Of a DNA stretch of 64,000 nt, positions 7,040 to 16,343 are shown piece by piece (positions within the stretch are counted from its first letter, which is position 1; each line of letters begins with the position of its first letter). The position numbers and the translations under genes were made by a program. The stretch spans positions 39,254 to 103,253 of the forward strand of contig NZ_JALDSX010000009.1 of assembly GCF_022748595.1 (NCBI RefSeq). The letters run 5' to 3'. The notes beneath the pieces are model-generated. The model saw only the letters and a program-made list of their open reading frames with translations. It did not search any database and had not been told where the DNA came from. This stretch comes from Brevibacterium sp. ZH18. GTDB lineage: Bacteria > Actinomycetota > Actinomycetes > Actinomycetales > Brevibacteriaceae.

Positions 7040-9661
7040 TTGGCCACATTCTTCGGACCTGCCGGCTCCGGCGGAGACTCGTTCGACGAGTTCCTCGCCC
7101 GCTACCTGCAGGGTCAGCACGGTGCCCGTCAAGGACGCAGCGTCGACATCAACAAGCTGCTGAGCAAGCGCAGCCACGAGGTCATCGACAATGCCGCGGA
7201 CTACGCCCGCGAACACGGTCAGTCAGAGGTCGACGCGCTGCACATCCTGCGGACCATGGCCGAGACGGAACCCGGTATCTCAGCGATCCGCCAGGCTGGC
7301 GCGGACCCGAAGCAGGTTGCGCACTCCGTCGAGGAACGCCTCCCGGCTGCCACGGACACTAGGCCCGAGGGCGCTCTGACGCTGACCGGCTCCGGCCAGC
7401 GTGCGCTCCTCGACGCCTACCAGGTGGCGCGTGCGTTTGGGTCGACCTACGTCGACCCCGAGCACCTGTTCTTCGCCTTCGTCCTCAACCATGAGATGCC
7501 CGCCGGACGTATCCTTGCGCAGGCGGGAGTGACTCAGGAGAGGCTGCAGGCCGGTGCCGAGGGCGCCGATATGGGCGACCCCGATGACGACGCATCTGGC
7601 GCAGGTCAGACTGGCGGGTCCATGCTTGAGAAGTTCGGCACGGATCTCACAGCTCTGGCCGCCGATGGTGAGCTCGACCCGGTGATCGGTCGTGGCAAGG
7701 AGATCGAGGAGACCATCGAGATCCTCGCTCGTCGCACAAAGAACAACCCTGTCCTCCTCGGTGAGGCAGGCGTCGGCAAGACCGCGATCGCGGAGGGCCT
7801 GGCACAGGCCATCCAGTCCGACGACATCCCGGCTCAGCTCTCGGGGAAGCGCGTCATCGCCCTCGACCTGCCGGGTATGCTCGCCGGCACCCGCTACCGC
7901 GGTGACTTCGAAGAACGACTGACCGGTGCCCTCGACGAGATCGCCGAGGACGGCAACATGATCGTCTTCGTCGACGAGCTGCACACGCTCGTCGGGGCCG
8001 GCGGAAACGGCGAGTCCAACTCGATGGACGCCGGCAACATCCTCAAGCCTCGGTTGGCTCGCGGTGACCTGCATATGCTCGGAGCGACCACGCTCAAGGA
8101 ATATCGCACGATCGAGAAGGACTCCGCGCTCGAGCGCCGGTTCCAGCCGGTGCGCGTCGGTGAGCCGAACATCGAGGATGCCGTGAAGATCCTCGACGGG
8201 CTCAAGGACCGTTACGCCGAGCACCACAACGTCACCTACACACCGGAAGCGCTGCGTGCGGCAGTCGAACTTTCCGATCGCTACATCAGCGATCGGTACC
8301 TGCCGGACAAGGCCATCGACCTCATCGACCAGGCCGGTGCTCGGCTGTCCCTGCGCCGCGGCCCCAAGGCCGATCCTGAGGCGATGAAGGCAGAGATCGC
8401 TCGTCTCGAGACCGAGAAGAACTCAGCCATCGGCGAAGAGAACTACGAGCGCGCCGGCGAACTCCGCGACGAGATCATGGACTTGGGTGAGAAGCTTCTG
8501 GCGGCGGAGAACCCGCAGAAGTCCGCGGCACAGGCTGAGGCCCCGGCTGACCATGAGGGCCGCCACAGTCTCGCTCAGAACAAGGACGACGGTCTCGCTC
8601 AGAACAAGGGCGACGAAGTCGGCGTCGTCGACTCCGATCAGATCGCCCAGGTCGTGTCCCGGGCCACCGGCATCCCTGCCGCGAGCATGACTCAGGACCA
8701 GAAGGCCCGACTCGCGCACCTCGAGGATGTCCTCCACGGTCGTGTCATCGGTCAGAACGATGCGGTGACGGCAGTGTCGAAGGCCGTTCGCCGTTCGCAG
8801 ATGGGCATGGGAGATCCCGATCGTCCGATCGGCAGCTTCCTGTTCCTCGGCCCCACAGGCGTGGGCAAGACCGAGCTGGCTAAGGCGCTCGCATCGACGC
8901 TGTTCGATGACGAGTCGGCCATGATCCGTTTCGACATGAGCGAATTCGGGGAGCGCCACACGGTGTCGCGTCTGGTCGGTTCGCCTCCCGGATACGTCGG
9001 CTACGAAGAGGCCGGCCAGCTCACCGAGCAGGTCAGGCGGCGTCCGTACTCGGTGATCCTCCTCGACGAGGTCGAGAAGGCCCACCCCGATGCGTTCAAC
9101 CTGCTGCTCCAGGTCCTCGACGACGGTCGACTGACCGACGGACAGGGCCGGACCGTGGACTTCCGGAACACTGTCATCATCATGACGAGCAACCTCGGCT
9201 CCGAGTTCATGGCAGGCACCACTCCGCTGGGCTTCGCCTCGACCGATGCGCAGGTCACCGAGAAGGATCTGCGCTCGAAGGTGATGGGCAAGCTCAAGGA
9301 GGTCATGCGTCCCGAGTTCCTCAACCGGATCGACGAGACTGTGATGTTCTCACGCCTCGATCGTGAGCAGCTGCGCGTCATCGTCCGCCTCCAGCTGGAG
9401 CACTCCGTTGAGCGTCTGGCACGCCAGGGAATCAGCCTTACGGTGTCCGAGGACGCCGTGGACTTCCTGGCCGAGACCGGATACGAGCCCGAATTCGGTG
9501 CCCGTCCGCTGCGCCGCGTGATCCAGCGTGAGCTCGACGACCGCATCGCTGATCTCCTCGTCAACGAGGCGGTCACCGATGGTGGAACCGTCAGCGCACG
9601 AGTCGTCGACGGGCAGCTGCAGGTGACCTCCGGATCACCCGAGGTACCCGTGGCAGCTTGA
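7040..9661 (+). CDS. ClpC-like AAA+ unfoldase, ATP-dependent Clp protease ATP-binding subunit
   Basis: This 873-residue cytoplasmic unfoldase has two AAA+ modules. The TTG start at 7040 is chosen because AGGAGG sits 5 bases ahead of it. In order: a ClpN repeat domain (about residues 25-165), AAA module 1 with GEAGVGKT (about 241) and a Walker B region, a short UVR-type middle domain ([14 protein letters not shown], about 465), and AAA module 2 with GPTGVGKT (about 603). A TPLGF loop near residue 728 is typical of ClpP-binding unfoldases, so this is ClpC-like rather than ClpB, which has a long coiled coil and lacks the loop. A small duplication ([16 protein letters not shown]) sits in the linker. 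The HAIR element suggests HspR control, usual for ClpB rather than ClpC. Confidence 0.93.
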   Translation: MATFFGPAGSGGDSFDEFLARYLQGQHGARQGRSVDINKLLSKRSHEVIDNAADYAREHGQSEVDALHILRTMAETEPGISAIRQAGADPKQVAHSVEERLPAATDTRPEGALTLTGSGQRALLDAYQVARAFGSTYVDPEHLFFAFVLNHEMPAGRILAQAGVTQERLQAGAEGADMGDPDDDASGAGQTGGSMLEKFGTDLTALAADGELDPVIGRGKEIEETIEILARRTKNNPVLLGEAGVGKTAIAEGLAQAIQSDDIPAQLSGKRVIALDLPGMLAGTRYRGDFEERLTGALDEIAEDGNMIVFVDELHTLVGAGGNGESNSMDAGNILKPRLARGDLHMLGATTLKEYRTIEKDSALERRFQPVRVGEPNIEDAVKILDGLKDRYAEHHNVTYTPEALRAAVELSDRYISDRYLPDKAIDLIDQAGARLSLRRGPKADPEAMKAEIARLETEKNSAIGEENYERAGELRDEIMDLGEKLLAAENPQKSAAQAEAPADHEGRHSLAQNKDDGLAQNKGDEVGVVDSDQIAQVVSRATGIPAASMTQDQKARLAHLEDVLHGRVIGQNDAVTAVSKAVRRSQMGMGDPDRPIGSFLFLGPTGVGKTELAKALASTLFDDESAMIRFDMSEFGERHTVSRLVGSPPGYVGYEEAGQLTEQVRRRPYSVILLDEVEKAHPDAFNLLLQVLDDGRLTDGQGRTVDFRNTVIIMTSNLGSEFMAGTTPLGFASTDAQVTEKDLRSKVMGKLKEVMRPEFLNRIDETVMFSRLDREQLRVIVRLQLEHSVERLARQGISLTVSEDAVDFLAETGYEPEFGARPLRRVIQRELDDRIADLLVNEAVTDGGTVSARVVDGQLQVTSGSPEVPVAA

Positions 9662-9712
9662 GCACCGCCTCGGTGGCTGTGCCCGCCGAGGTGACAAGCG
9701 AAGTGCATAACA

Positions 9713-9754
9713 GCAGGCCCGGACCGGAGGATCATTCCTCCGGTCCGGGCCTGC
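9713..9754 (+). terminator. Strong hairpin terminator after the clp gene
   Basis: A perfect 19-bp stem (GCAGGCCCGGACCGGAGGA) with a TCAT loop lies 52 bases past the clp stop and 30 bases before the convergent yidC stop. No long T-run follows, as usual in actinobacteria. It probably acts in both directions. Confidence 0.85.
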
Positions 9755-9783
9755 TCTACGTGGCAGCCATGCCCCCGCAGCAC

Positions 9784-10626
9784 TCAGCCGGCTGAACTCT
9801 TCTGGGCCGCATCCGGAATCTCGTCGGCCTTGAGGAGACGGTTGAGTACGATCCGTTCGCACAGCGTCCATGAGGTCGTCGTCATCAGGTAGAGGGCGGC
9901 GGCGAGAGGGACGAAGAGCGCGATGACGGCAGTGATGAACGGCATGAAGCTCAAGGTCTTCATCACCCCGGACAGATCGGGCACGGCAGGCGTCCCTGCC
10001 ACGGAGTTCTGCGTGACAGGAGCGTTCTGCGTGGCCTCCGACTGCTGCCTGGCGTTCGTCTCCGGTGCGGCCGGAGTCAGGAGATGTCGCGACAGCCCGG
10101 CGACGACCGCGATGACTACGACGATGACGGCGTAGACCGTGAGCGTGACCGGCGTCAGATCGCCCGCGCCCAGCAGTCGGACGAAACCGGTGTTGAGCGG
10201 GATGCCCAGCAGCGAATGGCTGAGGAGTTCATTGGTATGTCCGCTGATCGTGGGTTGGATGAAGATCCCGTACACGGCCATGAGCACGGGCATCTGTGCC
10301 AGGACCGGCAGGCAGCCAGCTATCGGAGAGGTCTTCTCCTCTTTGTAGAGCTCCATGAGCTTCTGCTGCATCAACTCGGGATTCTTCTTGTGCCGAGCCT
10401 GCAGCTCGGCGATCTTCGGTGCAAGGCGTTTGCGCGTGATCCCAGCTTTGACCTGAGATAGGCCGACGGGGATGAGCAGGCAGCGCACCGCGATCGTGAG
10501 GACGACGACGGCCAGTGCTGCGCTCGCCGTGCCGGCCAACGGTTCGAGGAGTGCGCTGAGCCAGGTGACGATCCAATAGGCGGCGTTGACAAGGAGTTCG
10601 ATGGGTGGGAATTCATAGATGTTCAT
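9784..10626 (-). CDS. YidC/Oxa1-family membrane protein insertase
   Basis: This 280-residue integral membrane insertase helps fold proteins into the cytoplasmic membrane. An N-terminal helix (about residues 35-55) with an arginine after it (VRCLLIP) matches the conserved groove residue. The coiled cytoplasmic segment RKRLAPKIAELQARHKKNPELMQQKLMELYKEE is diagnostic. The remaining hydrophobic segments follow, ending FIPF...FVPLAAALYLMTTTSWTLCERIVLNRLL. It is shorter than the rpmH-linked YidC of actinobacteria and is paired with a DUF6412 gene upstream. It is therefore likely a second, accessory YidC paralogue rather than the main copy. Confidence 0.92.
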   Translation of the reverse strand: MNIYEFPPIELLVNAAYWIVTWLSALLEPLAGTASAALAVVVLTIAVRCLLIPVGLSQVKAGITRKRLAPKIAELQARHKKNPELMQQKLMELYKEEKTSPIAGCLPVLAQMPVLMAVYGIFIQPTISGHTNELLSHSLLGIPLNTGFVRLLGAGDLTPVTLTVYAVIVVVIAVVAGLSRHLLTPAAPETNARQQSEATQNAPVTQNSVAGTPAVPDLSGVMKTLSFMPFITAVIALFVPLAAALYLMTTTSWTLCERIVLNRLLKADEIPDAAQKSSAG

Positions 10627-10800
10627 GGTGGGCGGCCCTCCTGGGCACTGCTGGAGCAGCTGAGGCTCTCAGCAATCGTGGTTTCGTCATGGGTGTTCGT
10701 CGTCCGAACGACGCATGGCGACACCGCGGCCGCGCACAGACAGGCGGGCAGGGGAGACGTCAGTGACCGTGCCTTGGAGACACGTCGGGAGAGTCGTCGT

Positions 10801-11106
10801 TCAGGCGAAGGAGCGAACGACGAGTGAAGGGGCTCTGGCCCAGGCTGTTCCAGGAGTTCCCGGCTCAGAGGGCATGCGGAAGTCGCGGACCTCAGCCTGC
10901 TCGCGACGCATCCACGGGCGGTGCGTGGCGAGGGAGAGAGCTCTCGCGAGTGCGGCAGTAGCCCACGAGGCAAGAGGCGAAAGAAGGGCAGCGCCCAGGA
11001 GAACGAGGATGAGCAGATGTGATGGTGACTGCTGCAGGGTCGAGTCGACGTCAGCGCCGAGGAGCACCACGAAGAAATGCACTGTCATCCACAGATTCAG
11101 CAGCAT
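10801..11106 (-). CDS. Small membrane protein, DUF6412-like, partner of YidC paralogue
   Basis: This 101-residue protein has two predicted membrane helices (about residues 5-20 and 30-57) and a basic tail ending PSEPGTPGTAWARAPS. The tail resembles the conserved RPDxPGRxRPRAPG-type end of DUF6412 proteins, which sit next to this YidC type in other actinobacteria. It lies 174 bases upstream of yidC on the same strand and probably shares a transcript. Function is unknown; a role in membrane insertion with YidC is inferred only from the pairing. The gap to yidC holds no gene I can support. Confidence 0.65.
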   Translation of the reverse strand: MLLNLWMTVHFFVVLLGADVDSTLQQSPSHLLILVLLGAALLSPLASWATAALARALSLATHRPWMRREQAEVRDFRMPSEPGTPGTAWARAPSLVVRSFA

Positions 11107-11215
11107 TCTCGTCGACCTTTCCGCTCGATTCGTGAGTCGACTTTATCACGCGGAGAGCGAGTGAACCTGGTGCAGCGAGCGGGCAGGACCGCGTGTGAAC
11201 GGTTCCGCGGGGGAC

Positions 11216-11229
11216 TGAGGTATACCTCA
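11216..11229 (+). repeat. 14-bp perfect palindrome upstream of the siderophore-binding gene
   Basis: TGAGGTATACCTCA is a perfect palindrome 26 bases before the iron-box-like element. It does not fit the IdeR half-site spacing, so it may be a site for another regulator or a chance palindrome. Confidence 0.35.
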
Positions 11230-11254
11230 CAAATGTTTCAAATCCTTCGAAAGA

Positions 11255-11273
11255 TTAAGTTAGGCTGTCCTAT
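11255..11273 (+). promoter_or_regulatory. DtxR/IdeR-type iron box
   Basis: TTAAGTTAGGCTGTCCTAT fits the 19-bp IdeR consensus TTAGGTTAGNCTAACCTAA at most positions, with the weaker match in its right half. It lies 48 bases before the ATG of an iron-siderophore-binding lipoprotein and overlaps a likely -10 region, as expected for iron-dependent repression. Confidence 0.7.
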
Positions 11274-11320
11274 GTAATGAACGTGGGGTCGATCACGACC
11301 CAACTGTCGGAAGGGCAGGA

Positions 11321-12349
11321 ATGACAGCTCATCTCACTCGCCGGGCCATGGCCATCGGCACCATCATCACGCTCGCTTTCAGTGCGAGCGCGTGCAGCCA
11401 GGACTCAGCAGCGTCGGAGACGACCGCATCGAGCGACTTCCAGCCTGTGACCATCGAACACGCGCTGGGCAAGGCCGTCATCGAGTCCGAGCCCAAGCGC
11501 GTCGTCACCCTCGGGCAGGGTTCGACAGAGACCGCCATCGCCCTGGGCAAGACCCCGGTCGGCATGGAGGAGTACAAGTGGGGCAGCGACGACTCGGGCT
11601 ACATGCCGTGGATCCATGAAGAAGTGGAGAAGCGAGGCGACACACTTCCCAAGCAGTTCCAGGGCGACACGGAACTCGATGTCGAAGCAATCGCCGAGCT
11701 TGAACCCGACGTTATCCTCGCTCCCTGGTCGGGCATCACCGCCGACCAGTACAAGCAGCTCGACCAGATCGCACCGACCGTCGCCTATCCCGAGCAGCCA
11801 TGGACGATCGAGTGGGATGACCAGATCACGACGATCGGCAAAGCCCTGGGTGAGGAGAAGGAATCTGAGGGCCTCGTCGAGGACATCAAGAAACAGCTCA
11901 AAGATGCCAAGCGCCCCGAATATGACGGGCTGACCTTCTCCTTCATCTACAACTCGGGCCCCGGCACACTGGGTGTCTTCTATCCGGGCGAGCAGCGCGT
12001 GTCGATGGTCTCAGCACTCGGATTGACCCCCGACCCTGTTGTCGACACTCTCAAGAAGGACTTTGATGCGCCGGGCACCGATTCCGCGCTCATCGGTCTG
12101 GAGAATGCGGACAAACTCAACGACTCGGACCTCATCTTCACGTTCTACTCGGATGATGCCAACCGCAAGGAGATCGAATCCCAGGGACTGTATGCGAACA
12201 TTCCGGCGATCAAGAAGGGTGCGGTCGTCGCCCCTGACGACCAGCCGTTCGTCACGGGATCATCGATCATCAATCCGCTGACCGTGCCGTGGACGCTCAA
12301 GCGCTACGTGCCGATGATCGACGAAGCCGTCAAGAAGCTCGACAAATAA
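11321..12349 (+). CDS. Iron-siderophore ABC transporter substrate-binding lipoprotein
   Basis: This 342-residue lipoprotein has a signal peptide ending in the lipobox SASAC (Cys25) and a periplasmic-binding (FecB/FhuD-like) fold. Landmarks are KRVVTLGQGSTETAIALGKTPVGM, LDVEAIAELEPDVILAP and the C-terminal SSIINPLTVPWTLKRYVPMIDEAVKKL. It captures ferric siderophores outside the membrane for a FecCD-type permease. No permease or ATPase gene adjoins it, so it is an orphan component that must share a permease encoded elsewhere. An IdeR-type box upstream predicts induction under iron limitation. The start follows a GGAAGGGCAGGA region at good distance. Confidence 0.92.
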   Translation: MTAHLTRRAMAIGTIITLAFSASACSQDSAASETTASSDFQPVTIEHALGKAVIESEPKRVVTLGQGSTETAIALGKTPVGMEEYKWGSDDSGYMPWIHEEVEKRGDTLPKQFQGDTELDVEAIAELEPDVILAPWSGITADQYKQLDQIAPTVAYPEQPWTIEWDDQITTIGKALGEEKESEGLVEDIKKQLKDAKRPEYDGLTFSFIYNSGPGTLGVFYPGEQRVSMVSALGLTPDPVVDTLKKDFDAPGTDSALIGLENADKLNDSDLIFTFYSDDANRKEIESQGLYANIPAIKKGAVVAPDDQPFVTGSSIINPLTVPWTLKRYVPMIDEAVKKLDK

Positions 12350-12378
12350 TTGCTCGCCGAGGCTGGTCCTGGGGTCCC

Positions 12379-12443
12379 GCGCGCACGATGCTGTGCGCGC
12401 CGGGTCCGGGCTCGGGCCAGGTCATTGGGTGCCCGCAGGGCAC
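12379..12443 (+). terminator. Two hairpins between convergent genes
   Basis: GCGCGCAC-gatgct-GTGCGCGC (12379-12400) follows the siderophore-binding gene. GTGCCC-gca-GGGCAC (12429-12443) lies immediately beyond the stop of the convergent L,D-transpeptidase gene. Each probably terminates the gene it adjoins. Confidence 0.55.
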
Positions 12444-12444
12444 A

Positions 12445-14013
12445 TCAGTCGAGCGCGCTCATCTTCTTCCAGTCGCTCCAGTCGTAGACCCAGTCGGAGA
12501 TGTCGCTGTCCTCGGTGGACAGGTTGACGTCCGAGCCGGTGATCTCGACAGGATCGCCGAAGATGGCCGTGTCGTAGTACTGCTTTGCGCGCGCAGTCGA
12601 AAGGTTGATGCAGCCATGGGAGACGTTGGCTGAGCCTTGAACGCCGGTCGACCACGGGGCAGCGTGGATGAATTCGCCGTTGTTGTGAATGCGCACGGCC
12701 CATTTGACGTCGGTTTCGTAGTCCCATTTCTGGGACTTCATCGTGTAGTCAGCCGACTTCGACATGACGACGTGGGTGCCGTTGTAGGACGGGGATTTCG
12801 GGGCGCCCAGTGAGGCCGGGAAGTTCATGGTCTGCTTGCCGTCGCGTGTCACCGTCATGCGGTGGGACTTGGCGTCAGCCTTGACGACCTGCTTGCGGCC
12901 GATCTCGAAATCGAGGGTGAGGTCGTTCTGCCCGACAGTCTTGTCGGTCGTCGGCACGTTCTTCAGCGGAGCGTCGACGGAGACCTTCGAATGTGCAGGC
13001 CAGAAGTCCTTGGGGCGGAAGTGCAGTCGCGACTGCGGGTCGTCGGGCAGCCAGGCCCATGATCCTTCGACCTTGCGTTTCTTGCCGTCCTTGTCGGTGA
13101 CCTTGACCGAGAGGCGATGTTCGACGTCATCGCGGTACTGCTTGGCCACGGTCGACCCGAAGCTGAAGATGATCGGTGCGCCCACGCCGACTGTCTGATC
13201 GTCGGAGAGGGTCGTGCGCACGGACATCGGCGAAGCGTCGCTCGAGGTGTTCGTGGTGACCGTCGCAGTGAAGTTGTGCTCCTGCCCGTCCGCCGAGGTG
13301 GCAGTGGCAGTGAGATCGTAGGTGCTGTCGCCGGTGAGGTCGTACGTGGAGACCCAGGCGGCGGCATCGTCGGGAGCGGTGACAGTGTCGGCCTTCTCCT
13401 GCTTGCTCTTCTCATCCTGCGGGTCCTCTGTGGCACCGTCGGTGGATTCCTTGGTGCTCTCGTCCGTGGGCCCCTCCGACTGAGTGGGGTCCTCCGACTG
13501 AGTGGGCTCCTCCGTCGACTCTGAGTTTCCGGACTTCTCGTTTGCAGCGTCGTCGGCCTTGACCGCGTCGAGCTGAGATCCCGAGGTGTCGAAGAACTGG
13601 CCCGGGTCGGTGGAGATGCGCGGATGATCGACGTCCGAGATCGAGATGTCGCTGAGCACGGCGCCGTCGACGTTGAGGCTGAGTCGCTGCCCTGGGTCGA
13701 CCGTGATGTCCGAGCCGGAATCGACGACTTCTCCGGCCTGTTCGGGAGCGGGTGCTGTCGTGCTCGTGGGGGCGGCTGATCCTGTCGGTGCTGCGGGCTC
13801 TGTCGACGCAGCGCCTGTCTTCGATGAGGCGCTGTCATCGGCCGCAGCGTCGGTGATCGTGCCGACGCGGAAGACGGGATCGGCGGCTGCTTCGGCAGAC
13901 TCCTTCGCATCATCGCGAGTGGTGTCGGGGTTGGAGCCAGAGGGCGTGCACGCCGCCAGGAGGACCACTGCTGACAAGGCAGCAACGGCCCCTTGAATCT
14001 TCTTGTGTGACAA
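12445..14013 (-). CDS. L,D-transpeptidase lipoprotein with Ig-like domains
   Basis: This exported enzyme forms 3-3 peptidoglycan cross-links or attaches proteins to the wall. From the TTG at 14013 it is 522 residues with lipobox LAAC (Cys22). A 200-residue acidic Ser/Thr/Glu-rich linker follows, then two Ig-like modules (about residues 220-380), as in mycobacterial Ldt proteins. The YkuD domain comes last, with the catalytic motif SHGCINLS. GAGG lies nine bases before the TTG; an ATG at 14058 would add 15 residues but has no ribosome site. The long linker includes repeated TQSEDPTQSEGPT units and probably spans the cell wall. Confidence 0.92.
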   Translation of the reverse strand: MSHKKIQGAVAALSAVVLLAACTPSGSNPDTTRDDAKESAEAAADPVFRVGTITDAAADDSASSKTGAASTEPAAPTGSAAPTSTTAPAPEQAGEVVDSGSDITVDPGQRLSLNVDGAVLSDISISDVDHPRISTDPGQFFDTSGSQLDAVKADDAANEKSGNSESTEEPTQSEDPTQSEGPTDESTKESTDGATEDPQDEKSKQEKADTVTAPDDAAAWVSTYDLTGDSTYDLTATATSADGQEHNFTATVTTNTSSDASPMSVRTTLSDDQTVGVGAPIIFSFGSTVAKQYRDDVEHRLSVKVTDKDGKKRKVEGSWAWLPDDPQSRLHFRPKDFWPAHSKVSVDAPLKNVPTTDKTVGQNDLTLDFEIGRKQVVKADAKSHRMTVTRDGKQTMNFPASLGAPKSPSYNGTHVVMSKSADYTMKSQKWDYETDVKWAVRIHNNGEFIHAAPWSTGVQGSANVSHGCINLSTARAKQYYDTAIFGDPVEITGSDVNLSTEDSDISDWVYDWSDWKKMSALD

Positions 14014-14197
14014 AACAGGAAACCTCGTTCGGGCAAAGGGATGAGAGCCGCATTCCATGGTAATGAAGCCAAATCACGAAAGTATTAAAGAAAGTTGCCA
14101 AACCAATGGCACAGTGCGCGTCTTTGCTGTCCGGGTGGTCTCTGACCTGGGCTGACACAGGGGAAGGGGAGTTGTGGAATTGTGACCTTGGGAGATA

Positions 14198-14289
14198 GAG
14201 GACTCCCCGTGCACCCGCCAGAGCTCGCTTACCCTTGCTGCCTTCCGGCCCTGGGGGAGTTCACAAGATGACGCCGCACGGGGAGCCAA
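14198..14289 (-). ncRNA. ffs: Signal recognition particle RNA (4.5S-type)
   Basis: Read on the minus strand, the RNA has the universal SRP domain IV signature CAGGGCCGGAAGGCAGCAAG followed by GGTAAGCGAGCTCTGGCGGG. A closing stem of GGCTCCCCGTGC with GCACGGGGAGTC completes it. The sequence is nearly the same as other actinobacterial small SRP RNAs I remember. It binds Ffh and targets nascent membrane proteins. The ends are set from the terminal stem and may be off by a few bases. The rest of the gap from 14059 to 14472 shows nothing else apart from the next gene's promoter region. Confidence 0.93.
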
Positions 14290-14472
14290 CGAACAGTCTA
14301 GTCGAGAGCATGTCGAGGCACAAAACGAGTTCCCGGCGTCGCGGGGCGGTGGTTCTCCGGCGTGAAAACTCTGACAAGGTATCTGTTATGTTTCTGTGAC
14401 TCCACCGACGCTTGACCTGCGGTTTTGCTCGATAGAGTGGTCGAATCTCGTCACCTATCCTCCGAAGGAAAC

Positions 14473-15600
14473 ATGCACATCTTCCGTCGCGTCATTCTGC
14501 CTCTCGCCTTTCTTGTCGTATTCGTGGTGATCGCCGCGCTTCTGGGGTGGATCGCCTTCAAGCCGGCTGCCGACGACGGATTCGACGGTGTCGAAGCAAC
14601 GGGTGAACCCGAGGGTTCGGTCATCACCGCTGAACGTGGAGACATCTCCAACACCATCGAAGCCAAAGGCACGATCAACGTCGACGCACCGACCGCGGTG
14701 AAGGCCGCTCATGAGGGCGTGGTCAACCACTTCTTCGTGCAACCCGGAGACGAGGTGCTTGAAGGTGCAGAGCTGTTCCAAGTCAGAAGCGAAGAAGCAG
14801 ACGACACGCAGCCTCCGGCGTCTTCGGGCAGCGATTCTGAGACCGACGCCCCGGATGATTCGCAGGCTGAAGAGGGACAGGATCCCGTGAAGCCGAAATA
14901 TCACACGGTCACCGCAGCAGCCGATGGGACCGTGGGCGACTTCGCCGTTGAGAAGAACGAACACGTTTCGCCGGACACACAGGTGAACGAGCTGCTGAAG
15001 AACACCTTCAGTGCCAGGGCGCCGATCGAAGCGGTCGATCTCTATCGGGTGCCGAAGCTTCCGGAGACTGCGAACATCACCATCACTGATGGGCCCGAGC
15101 CCTTCGACTGCGAGAATCTGCGCCTTGATCAGGGTGCGGGGACACCTGCGGCATCGAAAGCTCAGGGTGATGACCTTGCAGACGACGCTGCCTCTGGTGA
15201 GTCCTCTGCTGAGGAACCGGCCGCTGACGAAGGTTCAGGGGCAGGTGCCGAGTCAGGGCCGCAGATGATCTGCAAAGTCCCCAAGGATGTCACGGTGTAC
15301 AACAGCCTGGGCCTGACCATGACAGTTGAGGCGGGAGCTGTCAGTGACGTCATCACCGCGCCCGTTACTGCTGTGCGCGGTCTCACGGACTCGGGGACGG
15401 TGTGGGTCATCGGAGACGATGGTCAATCGGAGGAACGCAGCGTGCGTCTCGGGCTCAACGACGGTTCCATGGTTGAAGTGAAGTCGGGTCTCAAGGAAGG
15501 TGAGGAGATCGAGGAATTCGTACCGGGAACCGAACCCGAAGATGACGAGATGGACGGCGAGTTCGAAGACGGCTCGTACATGGAAGGCGGCGAGGAGTGA
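14473..15600 (+). CDS. MacA/HlyD-like membrane-anchored adaptor protein of an ABC exporter
   Basis: This 375-residue protein is anchored by one N-terminal helix (about residues 8-30). It carries a lipoyl/barrel-sandwich half-motif (TAVKAAHEGVVNHFFVQPGDEVLEGAELFQVRSEE), an acidic linker, and a second lipoyl-like half (KYHTVTAAADGTVGDFAVEKNEHVSPDTQV). A C-terminal beta domain (VITAPVTAVRGLTDSGTVWVIGDDGQSEERSVRLGLNDGSMVEVKSGLKEGEEIEEFVPG) resembles MacA membrane-proximal folds. The ATG at 14473 has AAGGA four bases ahead. It overlaps the ATPase gene by 4 bases. In Gram-positives such proteins work with MacB-type ATPase/permease pairs to export peptides or lipids; the cargo is unknown. Confidence 0.85.
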   Translation: MHIFRRVILPLAFLVVFVVIAALLGWIAFKPAADDGFDGVEATGEPEGSVITAERGDISNTIEAKGTINVDAPTAVKAAHEGVVNHFFVQPGDEVLEGAELFQVRSEEADDTQPPASSGSDSETDAPDDSQAEEGQDPVKPKYHTVTAAADGTVGDFAVEKNEHVSPDTQVNELLKNTFSARAPIEAVDLYRVPKLPETANITITDGPEPFDCENLRLDQGAGTPAASKAQGDDLADDAASGESSAEEPAADEGSGAGAESGPQMICKVPKDVTVYNSLGLTMTVEAGAVSDVITAPVTAVRGLTDSGTVWVIGDDGQSEERSVRLGLNDGSMVEVKSGLKEGEEIEEFVPGTEPEDDEMDGEFEDGSYMEGGEE

Positions 15601-16343
15601 GTCCCACCGAGCCGATGGCCTCGACCTTGCTGTCACTGCGACACGTGTCCCGGTCGGTACCCATTGCTGCAGGCCAGGCTCTCACGATTCTCACCGACGT
15701 CAATCTTGAGGTGGACAGTGGGGAGCACATCGGCATCGTCGGTCGCTCAGGAACCGGAAAGTCGACGCTGCTCAATATCCTCGGCCTCCTCGATGCGCCG
15801 ACGACCGGCGACATGGAATTCGCAGGGACCCCAGTGCAGAAGATTTCCCCAAACCGCGCGGCCGCGTTCAGGGGACGCGACATCGGATTCGTCTTCCAGC
15901 AATTCAATCTTCTGCCCGGGCGCACCGCCGTCGAGAACGTCGAAGCTCCGCTGATGTACGGCAGTGGCCGGGAGTTCAGGAATCGGAGAATGATCGCAGA
16001 AGAGATGTTGGGCAGGCTCGGCCTAGGGGATCGAATGAATACGAAGCCGAACCGGCTCTCCGGTGGTGAACAACAGCGGGTCGCGATCGCCCGATCCTTG
16101 GTGCGCGAACCCAGACTCGTGCTTGCAGACGAGCCGACAGGTGCCCTCGACGTCGATACGGGAGTGCAGGTCATGGAGATCCTCGACGGCATCACCAAGG
16201 ATTCCGGGGCTGCGCTCATCACCATCACCCACGATCTGGCAATCGCAAACATGGCATCTCGGCAGTTCTCACTCGGTCAAGGTCAGCTGCATCCGGTCGT
16301 CAACGGTGTGACCGCCGAGGCTCTGGCAGGTGGACGTCCATGA
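15597..16343 (+). CDS. ABC transporter ATP-binding protein, MacB/LolD type
   Basis: This 248-residue cytoplasmic ATPase shows Walker A GRSGTGKST, Q-loop FVFQQFNLLPGRTAVENV, signature LSGGEQQR, Walker B LVLADEPTGALD and switch histidine ITHDLAIA. The FQQFNLLPGRTAVENVEAP block is characteristic of the MacB/LolD class, which drives mechanical, non-channel export. The GTG start overlaps the adaptor stop, and the gene overlaps the permease by 4 bases, so the three proteins are made together. Confidence 0.93.
   Translation: MSPTEPMASTLLSLRHVSRSVPIAAGQALTILTDVNLEVDSGEHIGIVGRSGTGKSTLLNILGLLDAPTTGDMEFAGTPVQKISPNRAAAFRGRDIGFVFQQFNLLPGRTAVENVEAPLMYGSGREFRNRRMIAEEMLGRLGLGDRMNTKPNRLSGGEQQRVAIARSLVREPRLVLADEPTGALDVDTGVQVMEILDGITKDSGAALITITHDLAIANMASRQFSLGQGQLHPVVNGVTAEALAGGRP

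Noticed and set aside
10623..10973. Minus-strand ORF upstream of yidC
   Set aside because: Arg/Ser/Pro-rich shadow that overlaps the better-supported DUF6412-like gene.
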